DNA from: Gonapodya prolifera JEL478
Taxonomy: Eukaryota > Monoblepharomycota > Monoblepharidomycetes > Monoblepharidales > Gonapodyaceae
Assembly: GCA_001574975.1 (NCBI GenBank)
Contig: KQ965815.1
Span: 481 to 64,480, forward strand
Length of the DNA: 64,000 bases
Direction of reading: 5' to 3'
Positions 1 through 13,038 of this stretch are shown here, piece after piece (position 1 is the stretch's first letter; each line of letters opens with the position of its first letter). The notes beneath the pieces are model-generated. The model was not told where the DNA came from and ran no database searches. It saw only the letters and a program-made list of their open reading frames with translations. A program made the translations under genes and the position numbers.

Positions 1-137
1 CCCCAAGTTTGGCGTCACGTTCCTGCAGGTGAGTTCTGTGTGCGCTACAACATATTATGTATGTTTGATCATATATATACACGTTCCTGCAGTTTACAGG
101 CTCGTGCAGCTCACCAAGGTTGTGTAGCAACAACTGC
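1..137 (+). repeat. Direct repeat copy 1 at the left edge
   Basis: This ~130 bp stretch recurs in the same orientation at about 3909-4037 with roughly 80 percent identity by eye. Shared blocks include AAGTTTGGCGTCACGTTCCT (G/A at one position), TGCAGGTGA, the TTATGTAT core and GCAGCTCACC followed by AGGTTGTGTAGCAA. Each copy also contains the motif TTCCTGCAG twice. The two copies bracket the transposase relics. They could be ends of a larger composite element or two copies of an unrelated dispersed repeat; the left copy may run off the window. Confidence 0.7.
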
Positions 138-180
138 AAGTGGGAGTTGAAGATTGAGGGAGGGAGCAAGCTGGGAGTTT

Positions 181-320
181 AGGGTATGTTTGGTCACTCT
201 AAAACCCTCTAACTCTAACAACTGTAAAAGTGCTAAAAGAGCTGTTTTAGAGTTAGAGAATAACTCTTTTTTGAAATTTACTGAATCCATCCTCTAACTC
301 TAAAAAAAAATTTAGAGCAA
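181..320 (+). repeat. Subterminal inverted repeats of a DNA transposon
   Basis: Just after TTA (a common PIF/Harbinger target triplet) comes GGGTATGTTTGGT, which looks like a transposon terminus. The 11-mer CTCTAACTCTA at 207-217 is inverted as TAGAGTTAGAG at 248-258 and repeated directly at 292-302. Such clustered subterminal repeats are typical transposase-binding regions. I did not find a matching inverted terminus downstream, so the element's right end is unknown. Confidence 0.5.
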
Positions 321-333
321 AAATAATGTCTCC

Positions 334-1209
334 GTGCATTTGTTCTTCAAAGGACCTTCAGTGGATCATATTGCAATGGATTCAGATGGATCAGACTACA
401 AGGACTTGAGGGATGTGATGATTGTGCTCACCAGCGTAGCACTCATGAACGGTGCAACCATTGCCGCCAATGCACTTTGGAGGAGGATTGCAGTGGCGTC
501 TGTTGTCCATAATTCCGCATTACGGGGTGAGGACTATACTTGGGAGATTCTCAATGGTGATTGTGCATGGGCTAGGAGGTTGTTGCGTGTGGAGGTCCAT
601 ACTTTTAGGCATTTAGTCCCCACCCTCCACTACCCAACAGGGCCACTTTGGGACACAAAACATATCTCAGTGGAGCAGCAGGTGCTTATTTTGCTGCGCT
701 GGGTTGGGAGGAATGCAACAACTGCAGATCTCATGGATCGATTCCAGCACAGTGGTTCAACCATTTCAACATATTTACATTGAGTCCTATTGGGCTTATT
801 GGAGAGTATCTGATGCAACCAACTGGTGATGAGCCTTTGCACCCTTGCATTTGGCACAACAGGAAATTCTCCCCATACTTTGATAACTGCCTTGTGGCTT
901 TGGACAGGACAGCAATTAAAGTGCTCATTCCAGCGGCTGCACAGGCTCCATTCTTGGAATAGGAAGGGGCACTTGAGCCAGAATGTTCTAGTTGCAGTCA
1001 ACTTCAATGGACTAATTACATTTGTATTACCCAGATGGGAAGGTACCGCTCACAATGGAGTTGTATTTTGCAATGCAATCATGAAGGGACTGGTACCAGG
1101 TGCGGAAGAGGACTTGAATGACCTCTGCAAACATATTGCGACAGATATGTGGGTGCAGTATGAGAATGTGGTACAATTTCAGAGGGACAGGATGCAGTGT
1201 GTGCGTTAG
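334..1209 (+). pseudogene. PIF/Harbinger-like transposase relic, internally deleted
   Basis: Three overlapping frames read like one Harbinger (HARBI1-type) nuclease. Residues coded at 390-780 match the N-terminal helical region (an arginine-rich RRLLRVEVHTFRHLVP stretch). About 840-960 encode YFDNCLVALDRT, the equivalent of the usual YF..C..ALDGT block around the first catalytic Asp. About 965-1110 encode NRKG followed by SQNVLVAVNF and WEGTAHNG, the normal next block. The expected GD-GYP and E-motif blocks are missing; instead the tail IATDMWVQYE, usual at the C-terminus, follows directly. So it is frameshifted at least twice and internally deleted, and cannot encode an active enzyme. Confidence 0.75.
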
Positions 1210-1377
1210 GCAAATTGCGCAACTGGAATATGGACATGTATTTATTGGTTTTAATAATAGAGACCTAGCACAACAATTTATTTTCCACTCACAAAAATAG
1301 TTTAGGCGCCTTGAGTGAAAACTTGATTATTGACCTTGCGCACAATTTAAAAATATCAATACACAATTCTTTCCCTG

Positions 1378-2814
1378 ATGGACCAATCCTCCTTAGAGCT
1401 TGCAGGAATGGCTGTCATGAGCACGCAAAGGAGGCAGGAACAGTGGTGGCACTGGATTTTGCTCCAGGCGGTGCTCACCCTTGCCGCTTCAATTATCCCA
1501 CAGGAATGCCCTACTTTCCTCTCCACTCACATGGATCTGGACGCAATGAGACCTGCAGACTGTAGGCTGAGGTTTAGGCAAGTTACTGTGCCATTCTCTC
1601 CACAGATTGGGCATTGGATGACCTGGGCTGCGTCTGTGGTCATGCTTGTCATAACCGCCATGCCCCGTCTCCAACAAGCCCTCCACATACCTGCAATTGT
1701 CAGCATCGACAACAGATTGATAGTACCTGGGATTGAGGTACTCTGTATTGTGCTCCACCCCTTAGATGACCTTGGCAAGGAGTTTGGCTAGGAAGGCAGT
1801 GAGATTTCATGGATTTACCAGTGGGGCATTGCGCACATCTGCACACTATTCAGTATGTTTTGTACTGGGATAAGAAATGGCTCACATTGGAGATTGTCCG
1901 GGAATATGCGGATGCTGTTCGGGATGCCGGCTGTAGTGGAACTAACACTCGAAAGGGGTTAGTGAATACTACTATAGCCTTGAGTCGGATGGGGCTAAAA
2001 GGTAGCCTCAGGCACCACTATTTATATATGTTCAGAGCCTCATCTAGCTAGACCAATACACATCTATCTCACATACTACCATCTCTCTCTCTGTCCAATC
2101 CTCTCTAGTCCTGCGCTGCTACTTACCCTTTGGATAACCCTAGGAGGCTGATCAAGTATCAGTTCTGCCACACGGCGCACCATATGTGGATTGCTTCCAA
2201 TTTGTGGACAGCATGGTCAGGGAGATATGCAGACCAATGCAGTATCAGCAGCAATTGTTTAACGGACATCATTGAGTACCAGCACTAAAATTTGACAGGA
2301 TCATGATACATCTTGGGGCCATTCAACAGCCCGTTTCACAACATTACTTTATGGAAACAGAGTGGGATCAAAGATGTATTTGCTGAACATGGTGATTGGT
2401 GAGTGCCGCAATTGTTGTTGTTTGCCTTCAAATCAGTGCTCTACGCCCTTTTCAGCTTTTTGTCCCAACGGCAAAATTCTCTTTGTCTATGGTGACCCTG
2501 GGTACTCAGGCAAATTCCCCCACCTCCACTACCCCTTCAAGTCAGCTTTTCCGATGCTGGAACAGCACACTTGCAATGTGGAGATGAGGCAGCATTGCAT
2601 TTGTGTGGAGTGGGGATGGGGGAAGGCGAAAACGGAATTTGCCACTCTGGACTGGTGGCAAATGCACAAGGTTTTGTTGTCTCCATTTGCATTATATTTT
2701 TGTTGTGGTATTTTACTAACTGCTGCTCATACATGTCTGTATGGGAGTGAAACTTTGTCGCCCTTTTGGTGCTGCCTCCCCCTATTGGAACATTATTTAC
2801 GTGTAAACCAATAA
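1378..2814 (+). pseudogene. Second PIF-like transposase relic of a different subfamily
   Basis: A decayed DDE transposase spread over several frames. Recognisable blocks in order: IPAIVSIDNRLIVPGIEVLCI (N-terminal helical domain, ~1690-1750), WLTLEIVREYADAVRDAGC (~1880-1935), VDSMVREICRPMQYQQQLFNG then ALKFDRIMIHLG (~2200-2320; the first catalytic Asp region), FVYGDPGYSGKFPHLHYPF (~2480-2540; second Asp) and CVEWGWGKAKTEF (~2600-2640; catalytic Glu), ending near HTCLYGS. This set and spacing is that of fungal PIF-type transposases and differs from the relic just upstream. In-frame stops and shifts show it is dead, although all three catalytic blocks are still visible. Confidence 0.75.
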
Positions 2815-2859
2815 ATTTTATAAACTTCTAGTTAGTAATATTATTACTGCTCTTTGCTG

Positions 2860-3200
2860 GTTGGAGGGGCGGGATGAGGCAGATGAGCAAATCCCACATT
2901 GCTCTGTCAGTCTCCCCCCTTTGTTCCTGCTCCTTCCTCTGTTCTTCCAACTGCACCCTCTGCAACTCCAACTCCTCTTGTCAAAGTGCCTGGTCCTGAG
3001 TCTGTTTGTCCGTCATTTGGGCAAGAGTGTCAATGGCGGGATCTGGCCTCTTTTTTTCCTTGTCCATCAGGTCCTTGATGTCCCTGAGCATGTTGCGTGC
3101 ATCCTTTGCAACCATCCGCCACTTTTTGGCCAGTGGTTTTCTCTCTAGCTCTGACAACTCCCTGTCCTTGTCCGAACGCCTATCTCATTGGATAGCGCTG
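2860..3200 (-). pseudogene. Lys/Glu-rich transposon accessory ORF relic (Myb/SANT-protein tail?)
   Basis: On the minus strand an open stretch reads SELERKPLAKKWRMVAKDAR, then RDIKDLMDKEKKRPDPAIDT, and after a stop an EELELQRVQLEEQRKEQE coiled-coil-like tail. Charged helices of this kind are common in the second (DNA-binding, Myb/SANT-like) protein of PIF/Harbinger elements. It lies between the PIF transposase and the hAT fragment and is transcribed the opposite way. No SANT tryptophans are visible, so the assignment is by context only. Confidence 0.4.
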
Positions 3201-3261
3201 TAGAACGTTTTCACAAGTTGCTGGTGTAGAGGAGATATGATTAGTGGGTCAGAATACATGA

Positions 3262-3614
3262 TTGCCAGGAAAGGCAATGACTGCCCACAGTAAAGGATGC
3301 AGGTCAGTGATGACAGGATATACAGCCTGTTTGATGAAGACAAGGAAGTGCAGGGTGAGTTGGAGCAATACTTGGGGGAGGCAAGGAGACCAAGGAAAAC
3401 AGATGTGCTGGAGTACTGGGAGAGCCAAGGAAATCTCCCAGGACTCCAACAGATGGCGCAAGATTATCTTGGGATTCCAGGGTATAGTGCAGAATTGGAG
3501 AGGATCTTTTCTGCCAGGAGGAACATTATTGAGGACAGAGGGTCAAGCTTGGCTCCAAGTATGATTAAAAATCTTATGTTATTGAAAAGGTGGAAACAAG
3601 AATTTCCTAATTGA
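3262..3614 (+). pseudogene. hAT transposase C-terminal dimerisation fragment
   Basis: The stretch reads KTDVLEYWESQGNLPGLQQM, AQDYLGIPGYSAELERIFSA, RNIIEDRGSSLAPSMIKNLM and a final LLKRWK. This is the hAT C-terminal dimerisation signature (YW....P.L..mA.d.L.iP...A..ER.FS.......R..L......l..Lk.W). The catalytic part of the protein is absent upstream, where PIF-type sequence lies instead. So this is a 3' fragment, left either by a truncated insertion or by another element inserting into an hAT copy. Confidence 0.8.
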
Positions 3615-3908
3615 TGTAGGAAGTGATAGTCTTATGATGCCATCATGGTTGCAGTGCAAGTCTTTAATAGTTTTTGGAGTTTGGCTTCTTTTTTTTTTTT
3701 TTTTTGCTTCTCAACACCTTATCAAGTCAACTCAGGAGTTAACTTGCAAGATGGGAGTTGCCATGCAAGGGAGCAAGCAGTGTTTGAGTTGAGTATTGTT
3801 CACACTGACATCCACTAAAGTGGAATATAGAGTAGCATGAGTGTTGGGTATTAGCTGCTGTGCTACTACTGTGGCCACGGGTTTAGATGTGCACACCTGC
3901 AGGACGTG

Positions 3909-4037
3909 CCCTAAGTTTGGCATCACGTTCCTGCAGGTGATTTCCATGCAAATTACAACTTGTTATGTATATTAGATTACACCTACACATTCCTGCAGAT
4001 TACAGGCTTGTGCAGCTCACCTAGGTTGTGTAGCAAT
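3909..4037 (+). repeat. Direct repeat copy 2
   Basis: Second copy of the repeat that starts the window, same orientation, about 3.9 kb away. It is followed by several variants of a short motif, GGGAGTTGAG and GGGAGCAAG (4040-4160), which also follows copy 1 at about 145-180. So the similarity extends loosely past the core into a degenerate simple-repeat tail. Confidence 0.65.
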
Positions 4038-4248
4038 TCTGGGAGCAAGCAGAGTTAGGAGTTGAGGGAAACCTCTGGGGAGCAAGTGGGAAGTTCAGCA
4101 ATGTCTGAGGGAGCAAGTTGGGAGTTAACCCCCAAGAGGGAGTTACTTGCTCCCTTGCACCCTTGGTGAGGTGAGCTTGTGTAATGCTGGAATTATAAAA
4201 AAACCCTATCTGACAATGGTTTCTTGGCATAGGCTGAAACCTGGATAG

Positions 4249-5662
4249 TTGCTGATATGTTGCCCCATGGTTGCCGTGAATGGGGAGATTCAATTCCTGG
4301 ATATAGCCTGCCTCAAAGTTTCCCTGACTTCATTTCAAAGCTTTCACAAATGCCTCCTAATTTTTGATGGACTGGAGGCTGCTTGTGAGGTTTTTCACTG
4401 GATTGCGGGACTCATTGATTGGATTAGCCTGGTGTTCTTTGACAAGTCCTTCACTGCTGGAGTCTGTCTCAGTGTCCTCTCCAAGGACGCAATTTTGCCA
4501 TCCTTGGTCAACTATCTGTGCTCCAAAGGGGCCACAGCTAACAGTAACAATGAAAACACCACAATTGTTGATCTGCTGATGGAGGATTGATATGTCAAAG
4601 TATTGCTTGAATCAATCACAAAAGAGGCACTCTTGGCACAGCATGAGCTTTGTGGGTTATATGACTGGCAGCTTTGCAGCATGTATCCTTGCTGTGATTG
4701 TCTGGACATTTCTGTACCCCAAAAGCAGATGTGTGACTTCTGTACTCCACTCCTCCACAGGCTTTTGGAAGATCAACATGTTTAACCAATGTCTGGGGGT
4801 TTGACCCAGGTATCCCAGTTAGAGCAAATGCAATCCAAAGCTTCAAGCCACACTCACCACTACTGCAAACAGAAGCTTTTCTTGCTGCAGCTGCGGGAAT
4901 AGGACATACCACAAGGGAACTTTGGGAAAACAAAACAGCTCTTTGAAGGGACTTTGATGCAACATATTATCTATCAGTGTTCACTACTGCTGTTACAGAG
5001 GAAGCACCTTTTATTTGTAGTGGGTCATTGCTACGGCACAAGTGGGTTGCAGAAATTGTGTGACTACACTTGGAGAGTTTGCGCATGCCACCATCAGGGT
5101 GGAAAAGAGCATTTCTTCTGCAACTGCTCCATGCGCTGGGTGTCAATAAGCAATGCATGGAAAGCGTTTGCTCCATTTTGGACTTGACAACAAGGGAACA
5201 CAAGCACTGGCCTTGGCAATGAAGAAACATTGCAATGTTCGGGACTTCTTTTCAGCCTCGCATGCAATCATCCATTCAATCTTTCCCTCTGATGCGGAGG
5301 ATTTAGCAACTGATCCAATCCCTGCAGCACAACTTTTCAGAAACTTCATTGATACTTCCCCGCTACCTTGTGAAAATGCTTCTTTGGTCTTGGCGCGTGG
5401 ATTGGGTTTCGCGACAGCAATTCCATCCACTATTTCAGAATCGTATTCACTGACGTGTGTTGCTGGGGCGTTTACGTCATTGGTTGCGGAGCGGGTGATC
5501 ACGGGCGACAGCCGGTTCCAGTACAACATCCCTCATCATGTTAAGGTGGAACTTTTAGTTGAAATCACTACGCAGTCTCTCCTTTCGCCAGAAAATAGTT
5601 GGTGGCAGCTCATCAAGACCATTTACGCGCTGGATTGTTTCCATTTGAGCTTGATCTCATAA
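4249..5662 (+). pseudogene. Unidentified broken coding region
   Basis: Several plus-strand stretches in different frames look protein-coding rather than random: 4249-4587, about 4600-4780, 4800-5200 (a frame with QSFKPHSPLLQTEAFLAAAA) and 5153-5662 (169 codons, with LVLARGLGFATAIPSTISES). All are rich in Leu, Ala and Ser with the spacing of alpha-helical repeat proteins. I do not recognise the family. Frames change several times with no obvious GT-AG introns for every change. It may be a decayed host gene, a transposon-carried gene, or an intron-rich gene I cannot assemble. It directly follows the transposon cluster. Confidence 0.3.
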
Positions 5663-5679
5663 ATGCTCTCTGTCGTGGA

Positions 5680-6040
5680 CATTTCAATTCAACAGCGACA
5701 GATGCTTGCGCAAGTAATAAAACAACAAAGTGACGAAGTACTTAGACCGGTTTTTTTTCGCAACTAAACAGCCCGGGTGAAGAAGGGTGGGGTCGGCGAG
5801 GGGGAGGCGTACACGAAGGGTGAAATGGTGAGTGACGAGGTCCTTGTGTAGAATAGTCATTTGGTTGCGGAGGGAAGGGTTGAGTGATAAGGAGATCGTG
5901 GAAGTGTGCACAAGATGAAGTCGACAAGCGGTGTGGTAAGTCGAGCTCAACATACAGATTCAATACTTTTACTTTGTATACGAAAACACATCTATACTAA
6001 AATAATAATATAGCGGAAAGAAAACTGTTCCAAATCAGTC
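5680..6040. other. Intergenic, no gene seen
   Basis: No convincing coding stretch or RNA gene. It separates the unidentified coding region from the 3' end of the ceramidase-like gene and should hold that gene's polyadenylation region (AT-rich around 5980-6020). Confidence 0.5.
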
Positions 6041-6041
6041 C

Positions 6042-7050
6042 TTAAACCATATACGAACTCTTCTCACGTTCCAGGATCGGCACTGTCACAGCTCGCCGTC
6101 TCTCTTGCTGCTTCTTCTCTCTCGGGTAGCAAGGCGAGGTAGTTTCTGGGCTATTTCCATCATTGCCGTCATTCTTGCTAGGGTAAGAAGGTGGTGGTTC
6201 CTGCGTTGAGAGAAATTCCGGCATTGTTAATCTCAAACCAAAGAGCAGGGGTTGAGCAAGTAGGCGAGGCACGCACCTTTCCAAACGGAGGACAAAGGAT
6301 CCTCAATGTCTTTGTCATGATGGGTTTGTACCCATGACGCTGGACGTACAGAAACGCAAGGTACTGTCCAACCATGTAAGTGGCAAGGACTGACACAATG
6401 TGCCACAGCGCGTGACCTGGTATCCACCGTCTGGCCTCGAGCGGGATCTTGTCGCAAACTTTCTCGTTGATTGTCCATACAGCAAGTGCAATCGCTGCAA
6501 CCAGGAATGACATCAGGGGGAGCAGGCGCAAACGGGGTGTCACGTTGTCCCTTTTCTGCAGCACCGTGACAAAGACGAGCGAGAAGAGTACTGCGACACC
6601 AATACCGAAGACAGTATCCGCGCTTCCTTTCCCAACGCCTGCCATTTGAAGCGCGATCAGGGCAGTAATTAGTGTAACTACAGTCAGGGCACCCAAACTC
6701 GAAATTGTCTGGTACGCCCAAAGGGGAACGCGTTTTCTACGCGCCTCGAGTCCAACAACCTCATCGAGAAGCAAAAAGTCCACCAGAACGATCGCGATCA
6801 GTTCCGTGAGCCTGTCCATGGCCCACCACAGGCCGACTCGCGTGAAATGCGCGAGAAAGCTCCCGACACCATTGGCGAACACGAATGAATACATGAGTCG
6901 GAGGGTGGGGACGTAGTGTCCGCCTCCGACGACTCCATAAGCTGCGATGACACTGATGATGGGTGCGGTGGCGGCGGAGAAGTATTCGGGCGTGCCGTCG
7001 GGGAGGCCGAGCGATTCGCAGTAGCCCTCGGAGATGTCGAATTGCGACAT
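6042..7050 (-). CDS. Alkaline ceramidase-like (CREST superfamily) membrane protein
   Basis: Two exons: 7050-6277 and 6200-6042, joined by a 76 nt GT-AG intron (6201-6276) that keeps frame exactly. The ~310-residue product begins MSQFDISEGYCESLGLPDG and has about seven hydrophobic segments (for example around FVFANGVGSFLAHF, LTELIAIVLVDFLLL, TVVTLITALIALQMA, FGIGVAVLFSLVFV). The last segments carry WIPGHALWHIVSVLATY; paired His in such a motif near the C-terminal membrane helices, with an Asp earlier (WAMDRLTE), is the zinc site of CREST hydrolases such as alkaline ceramidases. The short tail is Pro/Ser/Arg rich. Ceramidases release sphingoid base from ceramide in ER or Golgi membranes. Other CREST families are possible; substrate is inferred. 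Confidence 0.6.
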
Positions 7051-9665
<2,615 letters not shown>

Positions 9666-9783
9666 AAAATGTAATTGGCGTCGAATTTTTCCATGAAGAG
9701 CTCCTCACAAAAGTGGAGAATTGCGTGAATAAACTTCTTTCGTACCATTACATAAGACGTTGCACAAGGACTAAGCCCCCGCT

Positions 9784-12672
9784 CTAGTGCTTTACAATCT
9801 CCCCTCCCCATGGATCCCTGTCCACATCGTGCATGTCATCGTCCGAACTGTCCTCGTCTTCCTCGGCCACCATGGGCGCGGGCTCCACCTCGAGGCCTTC
9901 CATCTTGGTCAAACTTGGAGCACGAGGGAGACTTGTGGTGCTGCCCGCCGAAAGACCGCTCCGTGAAGATGCTATGTTCTCCCTGCTTGTGGCAACCGAG
10001 TTTGTGCCAGGAGGGGGTGGCATGTGCTCGTTGATGGCGTCGGCACGTTTTGCTTCCTCGAATGTCACGATGGCTATGGAAACAGGATAATCGGGTCTTT
10101 TGCTGTCCCTGTGGGTCGCGAAATACTTCTCCCTACCTTGGCGAATACCCTCAGTTCCAAGAGCAAGCTGGCCATGTGGAAGCTTCGCCTTCCCCAGAAG
10201 GTTCTTGAGTTCCGAAATGGCCTCGGACTCTTGTCTGAAAAGAGGTTCAGTTTAAGGCGTAGTATCTTCGAAACAGGGAACGCCCGTACCTGAGAATCTG
10301 GAAGAATCGGGACATCTTTCCGACAGTGCGGATCTTCTTCCGCACGACGTTCTTCCTGGCTTCACTTGGGCTCTCTTCTTCTTCGGGTTCGTCTTGATCG
10401 AACCAGATGCGAATCCGTTAGCACGAAAGTTCTCAGAACAACATATATGGACGCACCTAGCTTCACCGACTGATCTCCCTGCAGCACAAGCGTCTTCTCA
10501 CCGCCTTCGCCTTCGATTGTCATGACCGGCACAGGTCCAGCCGTAGCTGATTCCTGTTCGGGAAGCTTGACGACGATCTTTCGCTTCTTCTGCGCAAGCT
10601 CGTCGAGCTCTTCTCGTGAACAAATGTTAAGGATGCCGAGGAGCATATCCAAGACTGTTATTGTTCAATGTTCAACATGATTAGAGATTTCCATTAGAAT
10701 TGATCAAAGCGAGAATCCGAACGCCACTCACTCTTCTCCCCAACAAACGGCAGACTCCACGTGAAAATATCCATGAAGTTCGGGAGCCAGTACGGGTGTG
10801 GTGAAGCGGAGAACTGTCTGATGTTCATGGTGTTGTTGTCGTACCGGAGAACCGCGGCCTTGTTCTTGTAGGCGTCGAGGTAGTTGGGCGCGGAGAAGAG
10901 AGTGATCAGACTGGCGAAGTTGGTGGACTTGCGAGCTTTGTAGAGGCGGTAGCTGGACGACAGAATAAAGGGTCAGGGGTTTATAGAGGACGAATAAGAG
11001 TAGTGAAGGCACGAACCCGGCATCCTGAACTTCGTGCGCTCTGATAAGGGAAAGGAGATTGTTCCTCTCGAGGAACGCGCAAACCGCGTTGTAGCTGGCG
11101 TAGATGGAAACAGTCAAGCATCAGTGCGACCTGCCCGCGGTATGAGCTTTCCAAAGCAGTCCTCACTCACTTGTAATAGTAACTGCATCCTCTTTGATCG
11201 TTGTGCGTGAAGTAGTCGTCAGGACCACCCCCGATTCTTGGGCGGTCGTAGTCTTCAAGAGGGTCTGACCACAGCACGTCACAGAACAACCCATGTGTTG
11301 GGGGCTCACGGAATCGATCGACCTTTCCAATTAATTGTGAGAAAGAAAGGGAGGCAAAATCGGTTCCATCGTCAATAAACTGACCTCATTCAAATCCTCG
11401 ACTTTGATCCACTCCGGTCCAATCCCTCCGTGCACGCACAAGAACTGCTTGTTCACGACGGCAGCAAGGGGTAGTGCGTTGAAGCTCTCCAAGCAGGCGT
11501 TGTATAGGGATTCAGAGTACTTGTGGATGCACTCGATCTTGAAGGTGAAGTACTCGGTGAGGTGGCGGCACTCGTGGTTGCCGCGGAGGAGGAAGACGGT
11601 TGTGGGGTTGGTGATTTTGAGGGCCCAGAGATACAGCAAGCACTAGGGACCATCCATAGAATTAAGGTTCTTTCTCCAGCTGGCCGCGCATAGCTGGCGA
11701 AGCAACTCACCTCAATGGAGAAATACCCTCGGTCGACGTAGTCCCCAAGGAAGAGATACTTCAAGTTATCGCCAGGTGGCCCACCGACCTCGAAAAGTTT
11801 CGAAAGGTCGAAGTATTGACCGTGGATGTCACCGCAGACTGAAAGTGTGTGATCATGTGGATGTGGGTCAATATGACATCATCGACTTTGAGTCCAGTCC
11901 CAACGTCCCGACATCTCGCTTCGCGTTGACAGACCTCTGACAGGCTTAACACCCCACTTCCGGCATCCGAGTACTGGTTTCCTCCAAACTCACTTGTGAT
12001 CGGTCCCTCCAAGTCCAGCAGGTTAGGTTCCTTTCGCATAATCTCGGTTCCTTTCTCGACAATCCACAACGCGTCCTCCTCCGCAAGCCTGCCCTCGAGG
12101 AGGAAGTGCTTGCGAAGGAACTCGACATCGGGTTTGGTGTTGGCCGGGTAGTCCGCGAAGAGTTGCTGCTTGGTAGGTTTCGTGGTTGCAGGCGCGGGGA
12201 CATCTGAAATTGATAGATTCAGTCGGCGAGTGAGCAAACTTGGGGAGCTCAGCAGTCCTTGTCGACGGCTTCCATTCATCCGTACGGTATTCTGAACTGA
12301 AACCTCCATCCAGCTCCCAAAATCCCCATGTATAGATGAAATTCCGGGCGGGAACACCACGAAACCCTCCGGAAACTCACCAGAAATGACGCGGTCTGTT
12401 GTCAACACTTTCTCGCCCGTTTCCGGCCGGATGTAGGACGTCAAGTCCGGCTTCTCCTTGAGCGCGTCCTCCTTCTTTTCTTTCTTCAAAATCTTGTTGA
12501 CCAGGGCGGCAGAGGGCGTAATGGTGAGTATCGGGGTGGACGGCGGTCGGTCGATCGCGTGAAGTGGAGCGGGTTCCAGTGACCCCGAGGACGTTCCGCG
12601 GGACACGTCGAGCGGAGAAACATCCCCAGAATTTATATGTTGAATCTCAGAGACGTTGCGTAGGATGCTCAT
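9784..12672 (-). CDS. CNA1: Calcineurin catalytic subunit A (Ca2+/calmodulin phosphatase 2B)
   Basis: Intron-rich gene. Exon 1 (from 12672) gives a ~97-residue N-terminal extension. Then come [73 protein letters not shown] and [10 protein letters not shown]: the metal-binding GDxHG, GDxVDRG and RGNHE motifs. [20 protein letters not shown] follows, then the calcineurin-B-binding helix region, a calmodulin-binding segment ([13 protein letters not shown]-type, about 10290-10350) and an autoinhibitory region reading [14 protein letters not shown]. The tail is Ser/Asp/Glu rich and ends EIVKH. Calcineurin dephosphorylates transcription factors and morphogenesis proteins on Ca2+ signals. At least eight introns, all read by eye, so inner exon boundaries are approximate. 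Confidence 0.93.
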
Positions 12673-13038
12673 TGTGATTCAGGTGGCAAGGGGAAGATCG
12701 GGAAGAGGAGCGGGGCGACGCGGCCGTCTCTGCGGATGAATTCGCCCGGAAAAGGGGACGCAAATGCTTTACAACAATGATGCGACGGTGCCGGCCGACA
12801 GGCAGGTCTTCCGCGAGCTGATGGAGTCCGGTAAAGCTAAAGTCGAACCAAACGCCACAACAATCAACACTCACCGTGTCACTTCCACGCGAGTTCTCCT
12901 GCTGTTATTCCACCCGCGCGCCGATGTCAATTTGCCCGACCTCTCTCTGGATGCGTGTTGACCCCTGTTTGAGGATCGAAGGTCACCTGCAGGGGCCGAC
13001 TGCCACATACATTGTATGCTTGAGGTGCGAAAAATTCG
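12673..13038. other. Calcineurin promoter and dioxygenase 3' flank
   Basis: About 370 bp between the calcineurin start and the stop of the next minus-strand gene. No separate gene is visible; it should hold the calcineurin promoter and 5' UTR. Confidence 0.45.

Noticed and set aside
1-4037. Direct repeats as long terminal repeats of a retroelement
   Set aside because: The interior encodes only DNA-transposon proteins; no reverse transcriptase, integrase, primer-binding site or polypurine tract is seen.
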